From: Lachnospiraceae bacterium | GTDB taxonomy: Bacteria > Bacillota > Clostridia > Lachnospirales > Lachnospiraceae | Length of the DNA stretch: 51,066 bases | NCBI GenBank assembly: GCA_009774145.1 | Contig: VSND01000009.1 | Location: forward strand, 1-51,066 | Reading direction: 5' to 3' | Shown: positions 14,769 through 23,325 of the stretch, piece after piece | Numbering within the stretch: position 1 is the stretch's first letter | Layout of the letters: the number at the start of each line of letters is the position of its first letter | Position numbers and translations under genes: made by a program | The notes under the pieces: generated by a model | Told to the model about the DNA's origin: nothing | What the model saw: only the letters and a program-made list of their open reading frames with translations | The model's database searches: none

Positions 14769-14797
14769 ATTATAGTACATTACCTGCAAGATTTCAA
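14769..14797 (-). promoter_or_regulatory. Promoter of the hypothetical-cstA operon
   Basis: On the minus strand -35 TTGAAA (14792-14797), 17-base spacer, -10 TATAAT (14769-14774), in an AT-rich stretch about 110 bases upstream of the first start codon. The leader between is very A/T-rich with no recognisable riboswitch. Confidence 0.8.
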
Positions 14798-14807
14798 GGG
14801 TTTTTCG

Positions 14808-15716
14808 CTACAGTTTTTTAAGCAACAGCTGAAAGTATTCCGGCAGCGGCGCTTCCGCCTCCACATAGTCTCCGCTGACCGGATGGATCAGCCCCAGTAC
14901 CTGTGCATGCAGCGCCTGCCCTTCCAGATGAAAGGGATTTCTGGAAGAACCATATACCGTATCGCCCAGAATCGGATGCCCGATCGAAGCCATATGCACA
15001 CGAATCTGATGGGTGCGTCCGGTTTCCAGCTGACATTCAATCAACGTATGGCGCTCAAAGCGCTGAAGCACCCGGTAATGCGTCACCGCGCGCTTTCCGT
15101 TCTTCACCCCTGCTGCCATCTTTTTACGCTCTGTGGGATGACGCCCGATGACTGTGTCTATGGTTCCCGTATCCGCTTTCAGAACTCCGGTTACAATGGC
15201 CGTATATTTGCGCGTAATCGAATGCTCCTTCAGCTGCTCTGCCACATGGTTGTGAGCGTGGTCGTTTTTGCAGATGACAAGCACGCCTGTTGTATCCCTG
15301 TCAATCCGGTGAACGATCCCCGGACGCATCACCCCGTTGATGCCTGAAAGCTGTCCTCTGCAATGATACATCACCGCGTTTACAAGCGTCCCGGTCCAGT
15401 GTCCCGCCGCCGGATGTACCACCATTCCTTTCGGTTTGTTGACCATGAGAAGATCCTCGTCCTCGTACAGAATATCCAGCGGAATCTCCTCCGCCAGAAT
15501 CTCCGGCTCCTCCGGCCCGGGAATATCCACCTGGATCCGATCTTCTGCCCCGAGCCGGTAGCTTGCCTTCTCTGCCTTTCCGTTGACCCGCACACCGCCC
15601 TCTTTGATCAGCTTCTGCACATAAGAACGGGACTGCCCAGGAAGAACAGCCCCCAGATATTTATCCAGTCTTTCATTCAGAAACGCTTCATCCGCTTCCA
15701 GTTGTACCAGATTCAT
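14808..15716 (-). CDS. rluD: RluA/RluD family pseudouridine synthase
   Basis: A 302-residue RNA-modifying enzyme. An N-terminal S4 domain (RLDKYLGAVLPGQSRSYVQKLI) is followed by the catalytic domain with MVNKPKGMVVHPAAGH, the catalytic Asp in GIVHRIDRDTTGVLV, and QLETGRTHQIRVHM. It isomerises uridines in large-subunit rRNA; RluD (helix 69) is the nearest named member, but closely related YlyB-type proteins cannot be excluded. The start overlaps the lspA stop by four bases, the common lspA-rluD pairing. Confidence 0.95.
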   Translation of the reverse strand: MNLVQLEADEAFLNERLDKYLGAVLPGQSRSYVQKLIKEGGVRVNGKAEKASYRLGAEDRIQVDIPGPEEPEILAEEIPLDILYEDEDLLMVNKPKGMVVHPAAGHWTGTLVNAVMYHCRGQLSGINGVMRPGIVHRIDRDTTGVLVICKNDHAHNHVAEQLKEHSITRKYTAIVTGVLKADTGTIDTVIGRHPTERKKMAAGVKNGKRAVTHYRVLQRFERHTLIECQLETGRTHQIRVHMASIGHPILGDTVYGSSRNPFHLEGQALHAQVLGLIHPVSGDYVEAEAPLPEYFQLLLKKL

Positions 15717-16231
15717 ACTGCTCCTTTCTTCCGCCCGTCCAGCAGACGATTCAGTTCTTCCTCCTTGTAGTAAAACAGAATCAGTACTGCCAGAACTGCG
15801 GTTCCCACACTGACATAGATGTCCGCCACATTAAAGATCGGAAAATCAATCAGACGAAAGTAAAAAAAATCCACTACATAGGACAGCCTCAGGCGGTCAG
15901 CCATGTTTCCCAGGGCACCCGCCAGAATAAATACCGCAATCATCCGAATCGGAAAAAATTTCCGGTCCGCAGATACATGGCGGAAAAAATACAGGGCCGC
16001 CGCAAATACCAGAAACCCGGTAAACAGAAAAAATGCCTGATGCCCCTGAAGCATGCCGAAGGCCGCTCCTCTGTTCTCCAGATACCGAAGCTCGAACACT
16101 CCGTCCCATATTACAAAAGGCTCCTGCCCTTTCAGAAACCGTACTGCCAGCCCTTTGGTCACCTGGTCAAAAAAAATCAGCAGAAGCGTCATCATGGCAA
16201 TCACCCACGGACGGCATAAATATTTATTCAT
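15713..16231 (-). CDS. lspA: Lipoprotein signal peptidase (signal peptidase II)
   Basis: A 172-residue inner-membrane aspartic protease that cleaves the signal peptides of lipoproteins. Four hydrophobic helices are visible, with ENRGAAFGML, the first catalytic Asp in GALGNMADRLRLSYVVDFF and the second in FNVADIYVSVG. It overlaps both neighbours (aroB upstream, rluD downstream) by four bases, so aroB-lspA-rluD is one operon. It would process the DacF-type lipoprotein encoded at 20.8-21.8 kb. Confidence 0.96.
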   Translation of the reverse strand: MNKYLCRPWVIAMMTLLLIFFDQVTKGLAVRFLKGQEPFVIWDGVFELRYLENRGAAFGMLQGHQAFFLFTGFLVFAAALYFFRHVSADRKFFPIRMIAVFILAGALGNMADRLRLSYVVDFFYFRLIDFPIFNVADIYVSVGTAVLAVLILFYYKEEELNRLLDGRKKGAV

Positions 16232-17355
16232 TCTGTCTTCTCCTCATCCGAAAAACTTTCACCACAGACATACCGGATAGCCTGCAGCAGTTCCTCATCC
16301 GATACATCCTTTGCCACATATGCCTCACCGATCTGACGGAGCAGTATGAACTTAATCTTTCCCGCTTCCATCTTTTTGTCAAGCTTTGTTGTCTTCAGGA
16401 TATCCTCCGGCACAAGGCCCGCTGCACGAGTCGGCAGTCCATAAGCCTTCAAAAGCTGCTCTGCCTTCCTGCATGCCTCTTCGGTTATCTTTCCCCTTTT
16501 CCATGAAAGCCATGCTGCAGCTGCACAGCCAATTGCCACACATTCTCCATGGCTCAGGCTGAAATCCTTCAGCTTTTCGATCGCATGGCCTGCGGTATGC
16601 CCGAAATTCAGCCAGGCGCGGATCCCCTGCTCTGTTGGATCTTCCTCTACCACATGCTGCTTGATCCGGCAACTCTCTCCCACCATGTGAAGGAGCGCTT
16701 CGTACTCTCCTCCCATGATTTTTTCACGGTTTCTGCCCAGCCAGTCATAATATTCGCCGTCCTGAATCAGTCCATGCTTTATGATCTCTGCCATGCCCGA
16801 AGAAAACTGCCGTTTCGGAAGGCTTTTCAGCACGCCAAGATTCATATAAACCAGTCTGGGCATATGAAAGGCGCCCACCATATTTTTGTAAGCGTCAAAA
16901 TCCACCCCGGTCTTGCCGCCGATGCTGGAATCCACCTGAGACAGAAGCGTCGTCGGCACCTGAATAAAATCAATGCCCCGCAGATAAGTGGCCGCAGTAA
17001 AGCCGGTCAGGTCTCCGACCACGCCGCCCCCCAGCGCAACCAGCATATCTTTCCGGTCATATTGCTCAAGGATCAGATGCTCATACAGCTTTTTGACCGT
17101 ATCCAGTGTTTTATGCTCCTCTCCCGCAGGAAATACAAACAGAGAGACGCTGTTACAGCACTGCTGCAAAACCTCCTGCAGCTGTCCTGCATACCGTTCT
17201 GCCACCGTCGTGTCCGTCACAATACACAGTTTTTTCTTCTCCGTCCCCAGCTCTTTCAGCGCCGCCGGCAGATTTCCAAAATCCGGCTCCAGCCAGATGT
17301 GGTAACAGACCCTGCCGTCTCTTTTCACCTCTATGTTTCTGGTCTTTTTCTCCAT
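16228..17355 (-). CDS. aroB: 3-dehydroquinate synthase
   Basis: A 375-residue NAD- and metal-dependent enzyme that converts DAHP to 3-dehydroquinate, step two of the shikimate pathway. Marks: FPAGEEHKTLDT, LGGGVVGDLTGFTAATYLRG, VPTTLLSQVDSSIGGKTGVD, and metal ligands in AEIIKHGLI and NFGHTAGHAIE. Full length. GGAGG stands a few bases before the ATG. It is the first gene of the aroB-lspA-rluD operon. The upstream spacer 17356-17600 (245 bases) has a 7-bp inverted repeat at 17486-17501 but no clear promoter. Confidence 0.97.
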   Translation of the reverse strand: MEKKTRNIEVKRDGRVCYHIWLEPDFGNLPAALKELGTEKKKLCIVTDTTVAERYAGQLQEVLQQCCNSVSLFVFPAGEEHKTLDTVKKLYEHLILEQYDRKDMLVALGGGVVGDLTGFTAATYLRGIDFIQVPTTLLSQVDSSIGGKTGVDFDAYKNMVGAFHMPRLVYMNLGVLKSLPKRQFSSGMAEIIKHGLIQDGEYYDWLGRNREKIMGGEYEALLHMVGESCRIKQHVVEEDPTEQGIRAWLNFGHTAGHAIEKLKDFSLSHGECVAIGCAAAAWLSWKRGKITEEACRKAEQLLKAYGLPTRAAGLVPEDILKTTKLDKKMEAGKIKFILLRQIGEAYVAKDVSDEELLQAIRYVCGESFSDEEKTE

Positions 17356-17600
17356 AGTTCCTCCACTTTTTTATTACGAAAATCATATAATTACTGCCTG
17401 GTCATCCGCCTGTTTCCGCCGGCTATGGGTTGATGTTCCTTCATTAAGCGCAAGCGGGGTCCGGAAGGAATATCAGCCCATGGAGGCATCCGGACGGATG
17501 CAAAACAGACAGAAAAATACAGCTCCTGATGTCCTCAAGACCAGCCTTGCGCAAATCGTCAGACAACGGGAGCCACTCCTTTGTAACAGCCCTTATGTTT

Positions 17601-18119
17601 CTATACGGTAGGGATATCAAACGCCCCTGAAAGAATGTCCTGAAAATCGCCGGAGATATCCACGCTCTTCGGCGTTACAATAAATATGTAACTGGAAACC
17701 TTCTGAAGATTTCCTCCAATGGCATAACAGGAGCCTGAGGTAAAGTCTATGATCCGCTGTGCCACTTCCACATCCAGTCCCTCAAAATTGATGACAACGG
17801 TACAGTTGCTGAGCAGTGTATCCGTAATCTCCCGCGCCTCATCAAACAGGGTCGGCTTGAACACACATACCTCCATGCCATTTCTGGTCTTTCTGGAACG
17901 CATGGGCGTAATCCTGGACTGCTGCTTGATCGGTCTTACCTTACCTGACTCTGTAACTACATCATCCTCCATGTCATAGTCAAATTCTTTTTCCTTCTTC
18001 TTAAAAATCCCTTTCTTCGGTCTGTCCTCTTCATAATCATCGTCATCGTAGTCATCATAATCATCGTCATAATCACCGCCAAGATGCATCGTATCCATGA
18101 TTTTATCCAAAAAGCCCAT
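17601..18119 (-). CDS. sepF: Cell division protein SepF
   Basis: A 172-residue FtsZ-binding septum protein. An amphipathic membrane-binding N-terminus (MGFLDKIMDTMHLGG) is followed by an unusually long Asp/Glu-rich linker (DDDYDDYDDDDYEEDRP) and the C-terminal SepF core with EVCVFKPTLFDEAREITDTL and GSCYAIGGNLQKVSSYIFIV. The ATG at 18119 is chosen over the GTG six bases earlier, because GGAGAG would be too close to the GTG. It follows yggS by 12 bases, the classic Firmicutes yggS-sepF pair. Confidence 0.95.
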   Translation of the reverse strand: MGFLDKIMDTMHLGGDYDDDYDDYDDDDYEEDRPKKGIFKKKEKEFDYDMEDDVVTESGKVRPIKQQSRITPMRSRKTRNGMEVCVFKPTLFDEAREITDTLLSNCTVVINFEGLDVEVAQRIIDFTSGSCYAIGGNLQKVSSYIFIVTPKSVDISGDFQDILSGAFDIPTV

Positions 18120-18131
18120 ATTCACTCTCCT

Positions 18132-18824
18132 TTACAAAGCATAGCTGCGTTCTCCAAAGATTCCGGTTCCGACACGCACCATGGTTGCGCCTTCCTCAAC
18201 AGCCACTTCATAGTCTCCTGTCATACCCATGGAAAGTACATCCATAGATACATTATCAATGTTTTTCTTTTTGATGTCAACAGCCAATTTCCCCAAAGTA
18301 CGAAATACCAGCCGATTTTCTTCGGGATCCTCCACATATGGAGCAATTGTCATAAGTCCTCTGATACATACGTTCGGCAAAAGCGCCGTTTTTCGGATCA
18401 GCTCTTCCGTATCCTCCGTGCGGACTCCAAATTTGCTCTCTTCTTCCGCCACATTGACTTCAATCAGAATATTTGCCTGTACCTCTTTTTTCACTGCTTC
18501 CCTGCTGATCTCCTCCGCCAGCCGAATGGAATCCACCGAATGAATCAGCTCCGCCTTGTCCACAACATATTTTACTTTATTCCGCTGCAGGTGTCCGATC
18601 ATATGCCAGTGCAGATCCTTTGGAAGCACCTCGTATTTTTCGCACAGTTCCTGTACTTTATTTTCTCCAAAGAATGCCGCCCCCGCTTCCATCGCCTCCC
18701 GGATCATCTCAACCGGTTTTGTCTTGCTCACTGCAATCAATGTCACATCCGAGGGATTTCGTCCGCTTTTTTCACATGCTCTTTGTATTCTTTCTTTCAC
18801 ATCCCGATAATTTTCTGCAATCAT
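18132..18824 (-). CDS. YggS family PLP homeostasis protein
   Basis: A 230-residue pyridoxal-phosphate-binding TIM-barrel protein of the YggS/PLPBP family. The PLP lysine lies in TLIAVSKTKPVE; other marks are FGENKVQEL, WHMIGHLQRNKVKY and LSMGMTGDYEVAVEEGATMVRVG. It buffers PLP and affects amino-acid pools. The start ATG has AAGGAGAG upstream. It sits between the HlyD-like gene (13 bases) and sepF, so all three are likely cotranscribed. Confidence 0.95.
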   Translation of the reverse strand: MIAENYRDVKERIQRACEKSGRNPSDVTLIAVSKTKPVEMIREAMEAGAAFFGENKVQELCEKYEVLPKDLHWHMIGHLQRNKVKYVVDKAELIHSVDSIRLAEEISREAVKKEVQANILIEVNVAEEESKFGVRTEDTEELIRKTALLPNVCIRGLMTIAPYVEDPEENRLVFRTLGKLAVDIKKKNIDNVSMDVLSMGMTGDYEVAVEEGATMVRVGTGIFGERSYAL

Positions 18825-18837
18825 CTTACTTCTCTCC

Positions 18838-20247
18838 TTATTTATAGATTACTTCATCCTCATCCACCGCTTCTCCGTTCAGCACGATCCGGTCGTAAAC
18901 CGTCAGCCCGTAGCCCGTTCCTTCTTCGACCAGTGCAAATTCCTCGTTTTGATACAGAATACTGATCTGCCTGAACTGCGTAAAGCCTTTATTGATATTA
19001 TACACGCCCTGCAGTGTGCGGTTGGTTCCGACCTGAAAGCGCTCCTGTGAATCCGGTTCCACCAGAAAAGTACCGATGGGAATCTTGATCTGGCCGGTCA
19101 CCGAATCCGATTCCTTCGGATCAATGTAATAATTTTCTTCATCCGCATAATACAGCGTCATGTCCACAAATACTGCATTCGCCTGTCCGTTTTCATCATA
19201 GACTTCTTTCATAAATCCCCGTCCCCCTTCATTTTCCACAAGGAAATTCTGAGGAACCAGATAAAAATCCTTCTCCACGATTGCCGTATTCGGAATCTTC
19301 AGCCCGGTTTCATCTTCCACCTGAAATTCCACTTCGATATACCGAAGATCTGCAAAGCGAACCATGGAATTATTAAAATCCAGTCTTGCACATGGAATCG
19401 AACCCACATGGATAATGGAAAAATCCGCCCAGGCAGTCGTGTGGTCCCGATCGAATTCCACTTCCATGAACTTTCGTTCCTCTTCCTGAAAACCGGCTGC
19501 TTCCTCTTCGGTCAGCGGCACCACCAGGCTCCATTTTTCAGAAAGCGACAGCTTGTAGATCTGTTCTCCCGCCTGAACCAGCTCTTTTTTCAGATTCTGC
19601 TTCTCATAACCGGAAGAATCCAGCATCTCCTCCGTCATGCTCTCCACGGTCACATCCTCATAGCCATCGGTATAATATTCCAGGATACCGATATCATCTG
19701 CATAAACGCGCGAAAACATCGAATCCTCTCCCGTGTCCTCCAGGCTGTCCAGCATGTTCTGGTTCATCAGATCCATGACAGACCCCGCCAGAGAGGTCTG
19801 AAAATCATACACCTTCGAAAACTCCATACTGTCATATTCACTGATATAGCTTCGTATGCTGCCCCGGAGAGTGGAAAAATTCTCATCTGTCAGATCCACG
19901 CCTTCGGCATTCTGGCGGATCTGCGCATTGATCTCCCCTTTTTCATCAATGGTATAGATCAGGGAGGAACCGGACACCCGTTCTCCTTCTCTTGCATAGT
20001 AACTCACATAGCCGGTGGTATCTGCAGTGCAGACCCTTTCCTCACGGACCGCAAATCCTGTATAGGTATGATTTACGGACAGACTTCCTGTATTGACTTC
20101 ATACCCTGCAATATGTTCGGAGCTCATTGCCATATAACAGATCACACAGATATAGACTGCTACTGCACCAAAAAACACAATGTCAATGTTGATCGGGCGC
20201 TTTCCCCGTACGCTGACAATCTTACTCCTTCTGCGGCGCTGTGCCAT
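18838..20247 (-). CDS. HlyD-like membrane-anchored protein of the sepF cluster
   Basis: A 469-residue protein with a basic N-terminus (QRRRRSKIVSVRGKRP), one membrane helix near residues 24-42 and a large extracytoplasmic part. The region after the helix (NHTYTGFAVREERVCTADTTGYVSYYAREGERVSGSSLIYTI) is the split biotinyl/lipoyl-like domain of HlyD-type adaptor proteins, and a later TAIVEKDFYLVPQ segment fits the membrane-fusion beta domain. No ABC or RND transporter gene is nearby, so the HlyD label is structural only. It occurs beside yggS-sepF, suggesting an envelope or division role (inference). The start is the ATG at 20247 with GGAGG nine bases upstream; an ATG eleven codons earlier lacks one. 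Confidence 0.8.
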   Translation of the reverse strand: MAQRRRRSKIVSVRGKRPINIDIVFFGAVAVYICVICYMAMSSEHIAGYEVNTGSLSVNHTYTGFAVREERVCTADTTGYVSYYAREGERVSGSSLIYTIDEKGEINAQIRQNAEGVDLTDENFSTLRGSIRSYISEYDSMEFSKVYDFQTSLAGSVMDLMNQNMLDSLEDTGEDSMFSRVYADDIGILEYYTDGYEDVTVESMTEEMLDSSGYEKQNLKKELVQAGEQIYKLSLSEKWSLVVPLTEEEAAGFQEEERKFMEVEFDRDHTTAWADFSIIHVGSIPCARLDFNNSMVRFADLRYIEVEFQVEDETGLKIPNTAIVEKDFYLVPQNFLVENEGGRGFMKEVYDENGQANAVFVDMTLYYADEENYYIDPKESDSVTGQIKIPIGTFLVEPDSQERFQVGTNRTLQGVYNINKGFTQFRQISILYQNEEFALVEEGTGYGLTVYDRIVLNGEAVDEDEVIYK

Positions 20248-20291
20248 CAGCAACTTCCTCCGAATCCATTGAAATATCACTACATATGAAA

Positions 20292-20319
20292 AACGGATGT
20301 CCGTATATGGGCATCCGTT
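20292..20319 (-). terminator. Rho-independent terminator after the P-loop gene
   Basis: On the minus strand AACGGATG pairs with CATCCGTT around a 12-base loop and is followed by TTTTTC. The arms extend further through TACATA/TATGTA. It separates the P-loop gene from the HlyD-like gene. Confidence 0.75.
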
Positions 20320-20341
20320 GTTATGTACGTTTATCTGATCT

Positions 20342-20752
20342 TCAGATCATCTGATCTCTGGCAAATTCCGGTAACTGCTCTCTGCTTAATGAAACGCTGA
20401 GCACCATCTTTACTTTAAACTGATCACTGATCCTGTTCAGCTGTGTAAGAGCTTCGGAAATATCCTGCCCTTCCAGCTTTGCAATCTTTAAAAATCCATC
20501 CAGATACATCCCTTCAAGATCGTAGTCCTGTGAACAGATGCCACAGAGAAAACCGAGAAACTGATCTGTATTCTGAATCGGATACTCCGATACATTAATC
20601 AGGCGAACCTTATTGTCGAGTTCATGAATGTTCTGGGCCGACTTATCCAGGTATACGAGATTGCCTGTGGCTGTCTTCATTGCTTCATGTACGCAGTCCA
20701 GCATCTTCTTTGTCTTGCCTTCGCCCTTTTCCCCTGTTATTAACTGTACCAT
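20342..20752 (-). CDS. Small P-loop ATP-binding protein, function unknown
   Basis: A 136-residue soluble protein opening with a Walker A loop, LITGEKGEGKTKKML. After that I see no clear Walker B; DLEGMYLDGFLKI or KMVLSVSLS may play that part. Such short P-loop proteins are common in Lachnospiraceae and are sometimes labelled PilT-like, without support for a pilus role. It has its own promoter (20786-20814), a strong TAAGGAGGG ribosome binding site and its own terminator, so it is a one-gene transcript between dacF and the HlyD-like gene. The function is not known. Confidence 0.85.
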   Translation of the reverse strand: MVQLITGEKGEGKTKKMLDCVHEAMKTATGNLVYLDKSAQNIHELDNKVRLINVSEYPIQNTDQFLGFLCGICSQDYDLEGMYLDGFLKIAKLEGQDISEALTQLNRISDQFKVKMVLSVSLSREQLPEFARDQMI

Positions 20753-20785
20753 AGTTTGCCCTCCTTAGGTTCCTGAGTTTCTCTA

Positions 20786-20814
20786 ATTATACCATTCAGA
20801 AGGGCAGAATACAA
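20786..20814 (-). promoter_or_regulatory. Promoter of the small P-loop gene
   Basis: On the minus strand -35 TTGTAT (20809-20814), 17-base spacer, -10 TATAAT (20786-20791). It starts only four bases after the dacF stop. Confidence 0.75.
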
Positions 20815-20817
20815 GAA

Positions 20818-21816
20818 CTAATTGTTCAAATCAGATAAAAAGCTCTGCATCTCCTGGTACAGCACACTCCTGTCGCTGCATCCCAGAATGATTGCAATAT
20901 ACTGCTGTCCCTGTGCATCCTCAAACAGCTGCACCAGACAGCTTTTCGCCGCTGATGTGGTGCCGGTCTTTCCGCCTGCCGCAGTCACCCCGTCCGGAAC
21001 CGTTACATCGCCCTTTGTAAACTGGTTCGAACTTGCCCACGTTGCCGTTACTTCCGTCCCGTCCGCCGCCATATAGGACACATCATAAGATGGTACTTTT
21101 AATACTTCCAGAAAAGTGTCGTATTTCATGGCTTCCTGGAACATCAGATACAGATCGTATGCCGTTGTATAATGCTCCTCGTCATGAAGCCCGTTGGGAT
21201 TGACAAAATGTGTATTGGTTGCTCCGATCTGCACTGCTTTTTCATTCATCCGGGCAACAAATTCGTCCATGCTTCCCGCCGTCATCTCCGCAATTACATT
21301 TGCCGCATCATTTGCGGACACGGTCAGAAGCCCGTATAAAAGCTGGCGAAGCGTCAGCACATCGCCTTCTTTCAGCTTCACCGTAGCCACTCCGCTCTCA
21401 TGAAACGTGATGGCTTCCTGGCTCACGGCAGTCTGGGCATCCAGATCTCCTTCCCCCTGCTCCAGCGCAACAAGCGCTGTCATGATCTTGGTTGTACTGG
21501 CAGGATAGAGCCTGGCATGAATATTTTTTGCATACAGGATCTCCTTCGTATCCAGATTAAAAAAACAGGCTGCCAGCGCGTCGGAAGCCTCTGCCTCGAT
21601 CTGCTGCACATCTTCATCCGCCACGCACAGATCTTTCGCAAACCAGGATATATCCGCATCTTCGCTCTGCCCCTGGATGCCGAAGCCCGGCCGGTCTGCA
21701 GTAAACGCATCCTCAATCTTCGTATTCTGAGAGCATCCGTTCAAAATCATACAGCACGCAAGCGCTGCCGGAAAAAGACCTGCCATACGTCCAAGCCCTT
21801 TATTTATACATCTCAC
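20818..21816 (-). CDS. dacF: D-alanyl-D-alanine carboxypeptidase, predicted lipoprotein
   Basis: A penicillin-binding carboxypeptidase of the PBP5/DacF class that trims the terminal D-Ala from peptidoglycan stem peptides. Motifs: SxxK in YPASTTKIMTALVALE, SxN in TVSANDAANVIAEM, KTG in GGKTGTTSAA. The N-terminus has a basic start (RCINKGLGR), a hydrophobic core and a lipobox LNGC, so it is probably a lipoprotein. The usual C-terminal beta domain and membrane-anchoring helix of PBP5 are absent, which fits anchoring by lipid. Start choice: GTG 21816 gives the charged signal peptide and has GGAG four bases upstream; ATG 21786 and TTG 21840 are alternatives. It overlaps the mgsA end by 17 bases and is the last gene of the morphogenesis operon. 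Confidence 0.9.
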   Translation of the reverse strand: MRCINKGLGRMAGLFPAALACCMILNGCSQNTKIEDAFTADRPGFGIQGQSEDADISWFAKDLCVADEDVQQIEAEASDALAACFFNLDTKEILYAKNIHARLYPASTTKIMTALVALEQGEGDLDAQTAVSQEAITFHESGVATVKLKEGDVLTLRQLLYGLLTVSANDAANVIAEMTAGSMDEFVARMNEKAVQIGATNTHFVNPNGLHDEEHYTTAYDLYLMFQEAMKYDTFLEVLKVPSYDVSYMAADGTEVTATWASSNQFTKGDVTVPDGVTAAGGKTGTTSAAKSCLVQLFEDAQGQQYIAIILGCSDRSVLYQEMQSFLSDLNN

Positions 21817-22195
21817 GCCACTCCATATCTCCTCTGTCAAGTGATTTTATCAGCAGCTCGGCAGTTGCAAGGTTTGTCGCAATCGGGATATTATGTACAT
21901 CGCACAGATGCACCACATTGTTCACATCCGGCTCATGCCGCTTCGGCTGAATCGGATCCCGAAGAAAGATAACCAGGTCAATCTGATTATGCTCGATCTG
22001 GGCACCGAGCTGCTGTTCTCCCCCAAGATGCCCCGCCAGAAACTTATGAACGTTTAAATTCGCCACTTCCTCAATCAGACGGCCCGTTGTTCCTGTTGCA
22101 TAAAGTTCATTTTTACAGAGGATTCCTCTGTATGCGATGCAGAAGTTCTGCATCAGGACTTTCTTTGCATCATGCGCAATCAATCCAATGTTCAT
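21800..22195 (-). CDS. mgsA: Methylglyoxal synthase
   Basis: A 131-residue enzyme that converts dihydroxyacetone phosphate to methylglyoxal and phosphate. Marks: N-terminal GLIAHDAKKVLM, ATGTTGRLI phosphate-binding loop, GHLGGEQQLGAQI and the catalytic Asp region IFLRDPIQPKRHEPD. Length normal. Its place after rodA in a cell-shape operon has no obvious metabolic logic but is a common Clostridia arrangement. Confidence 0.96.
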   Translation of the reverse strand: MNIGLIAHDAKKVLMQNFCIAYRGILCKNELYATGTTGRLIEEVANLNVHKFLAGHLGGEQQLGAQIEHNQIDLVIFLRDPIQPKRHEPDVNNVVHLCDVHNIPIATNLATAELLIKSLDRGDMEWREMYK

Positions 22196-22210
22196 TGTTT
22201 GACCCCCTTG

Positions 22211-23311
22211 TCAGTATTTTTTAGGTTGAAGCCCGACATTTAAAACAATACCTATCCCCATATACAGCATAACAAGCGATGTCAGTCCATAACTGACAAA
22301 TGGCAATGGAATACCCGTATTCGGCATCAGGCCTGTGGCTACACAGATATTAACAAGACTCTGAAAAGCGATCAACCCTCCAAACCCGCAGCAGATGATC
22401 GTACCTTCCTGCTCTCTTGCATTCTTTCCAATCCAGAGGCACTCCATCACGATCAGGGCCAGCAGAATAATGACTGCCGCACAGCCGATAAATCCCAGCT
22501 CCTCTCCTGTCACGGCAAATATAAAATCCGTCTGTGGTTCTACAATAAAGTTTCCGTTTTTTACAGATGATATATCATTATTATACAGGCCTTTTCCATA
22601 CAGCTGTCCCGATCCGATGGCAATAATCGAATTCTGCTGCTGGTACGCATCGTCTGCGTATTCCGCAGGATTCAGCCATGCCATAATCCTCCTGAACTGA
22701 TAATTGTCCAGGATTTGTTGTCCTTCCTGCATAATCAGGTTTATAAATATAATAGCAGATGGTATCAAAATTGCAAGTACTGTTCCAATAATTTTATAGC
22801 TGAGCCCGCCGATAAAGATCAGAACGCAGAAAACAAAAGCGATCGTGATCGTTGTGGACAGGTCCGGCTGTTCCTTGACCAGATAAAGCGGAATCAGAAT
22901 CAGGATACCGGAGCAGACAAGCGTCTTCCAGTGATTGATGGACTCGCTGTACTTTGTGAAAAATCTGGCAAAGAACAGAATCAGAAGAAGCTTGGAAAGC
23001 TCAGAAGGCTGAAACCGGAAGCCGATATCCAGCCAGCGTTTTGCACCGTTTACCTCCGTCCCTGCAAATCTTACAGCCAGCAGAAGCCCCAGATTAAACA
23101 CATAGACCAGCCAGTACATATTCATCATCAGATGATAGTCCACCAGTGCAAATACCAGCATGGCAGCGCTTCCCAGCGCCATTCCGATGACCTGCTGACT
23201 CTGATATTCCGACTTGGCGCTCCCAATGACCAGAATTCCAAGGATTGTAATTGTATAGACAAATACAACCAGCCGCAGCCGGAAATCGCGCAGTTGATAT
23301 TGTTTGAACAT
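22211..23311 (-). CDS. rodA: RodA/FtsW family peptidoglycan glycosyltransferase
   Basis: A 366-residue SEDS-family membrane protein with about ten helices. Conserved pieces are KRWLDIGFRFQPSELSKLLLILFFA, YLVKEQPDLSTTI, the NFIVEPQTDFIFAVTGEELGF loop and TGIPLPFVSYGLTSL. Together with the PBP2 encoded earlier in the operon it should form the elongasome glycan polymerase/transpeptidase pair; this context favours RodA over FtsW/SpoVE. It lies 14 bases after minE. Confidence 0.95.
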   Translation of the reverse strand: MFKQYQLRDFRLRLVVFVYTITILGILVIGSAKSEYQSQQVIGMALGSAAMLVFALVDYHLMMNMYWLVYVFNLGLLLAVRFAGTEVNGAKRWLDIGFRFQPSELSKLLLILFFARFFTKYSESINHWKTLVCSGILILIPLYLVKEQPDLSTTITIAFVFCVLIFIGGLSYKIIGTVLAILIPSAIIFINLIMQEGQQILDNYQFRRIMAWLNPAEYADDAYQQQNSIIAIGSGQLYGKGLYNNDISSVKNGNFIVEPQTDFIFAVTGEELGFIGCAAVIILLALIVMECLWIGKNAREQEGTIICCGFGGLIAFQSLVNICVATGLMPNTGIPLPFVSYGLTSLVMLYMGIGIVLNVGLQPKKY

Positions 23312-23325
23312 ATCTCACCTGATTT

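Noticed and set aside
17486..17501. Perfect 7-bp inverted repeat GCATCCG-ga-CGGATGC upstream of aroB
   Set aside because: No T-run on the aroB strand and no promoter elements next to it; too short to call an operator without conservation data.
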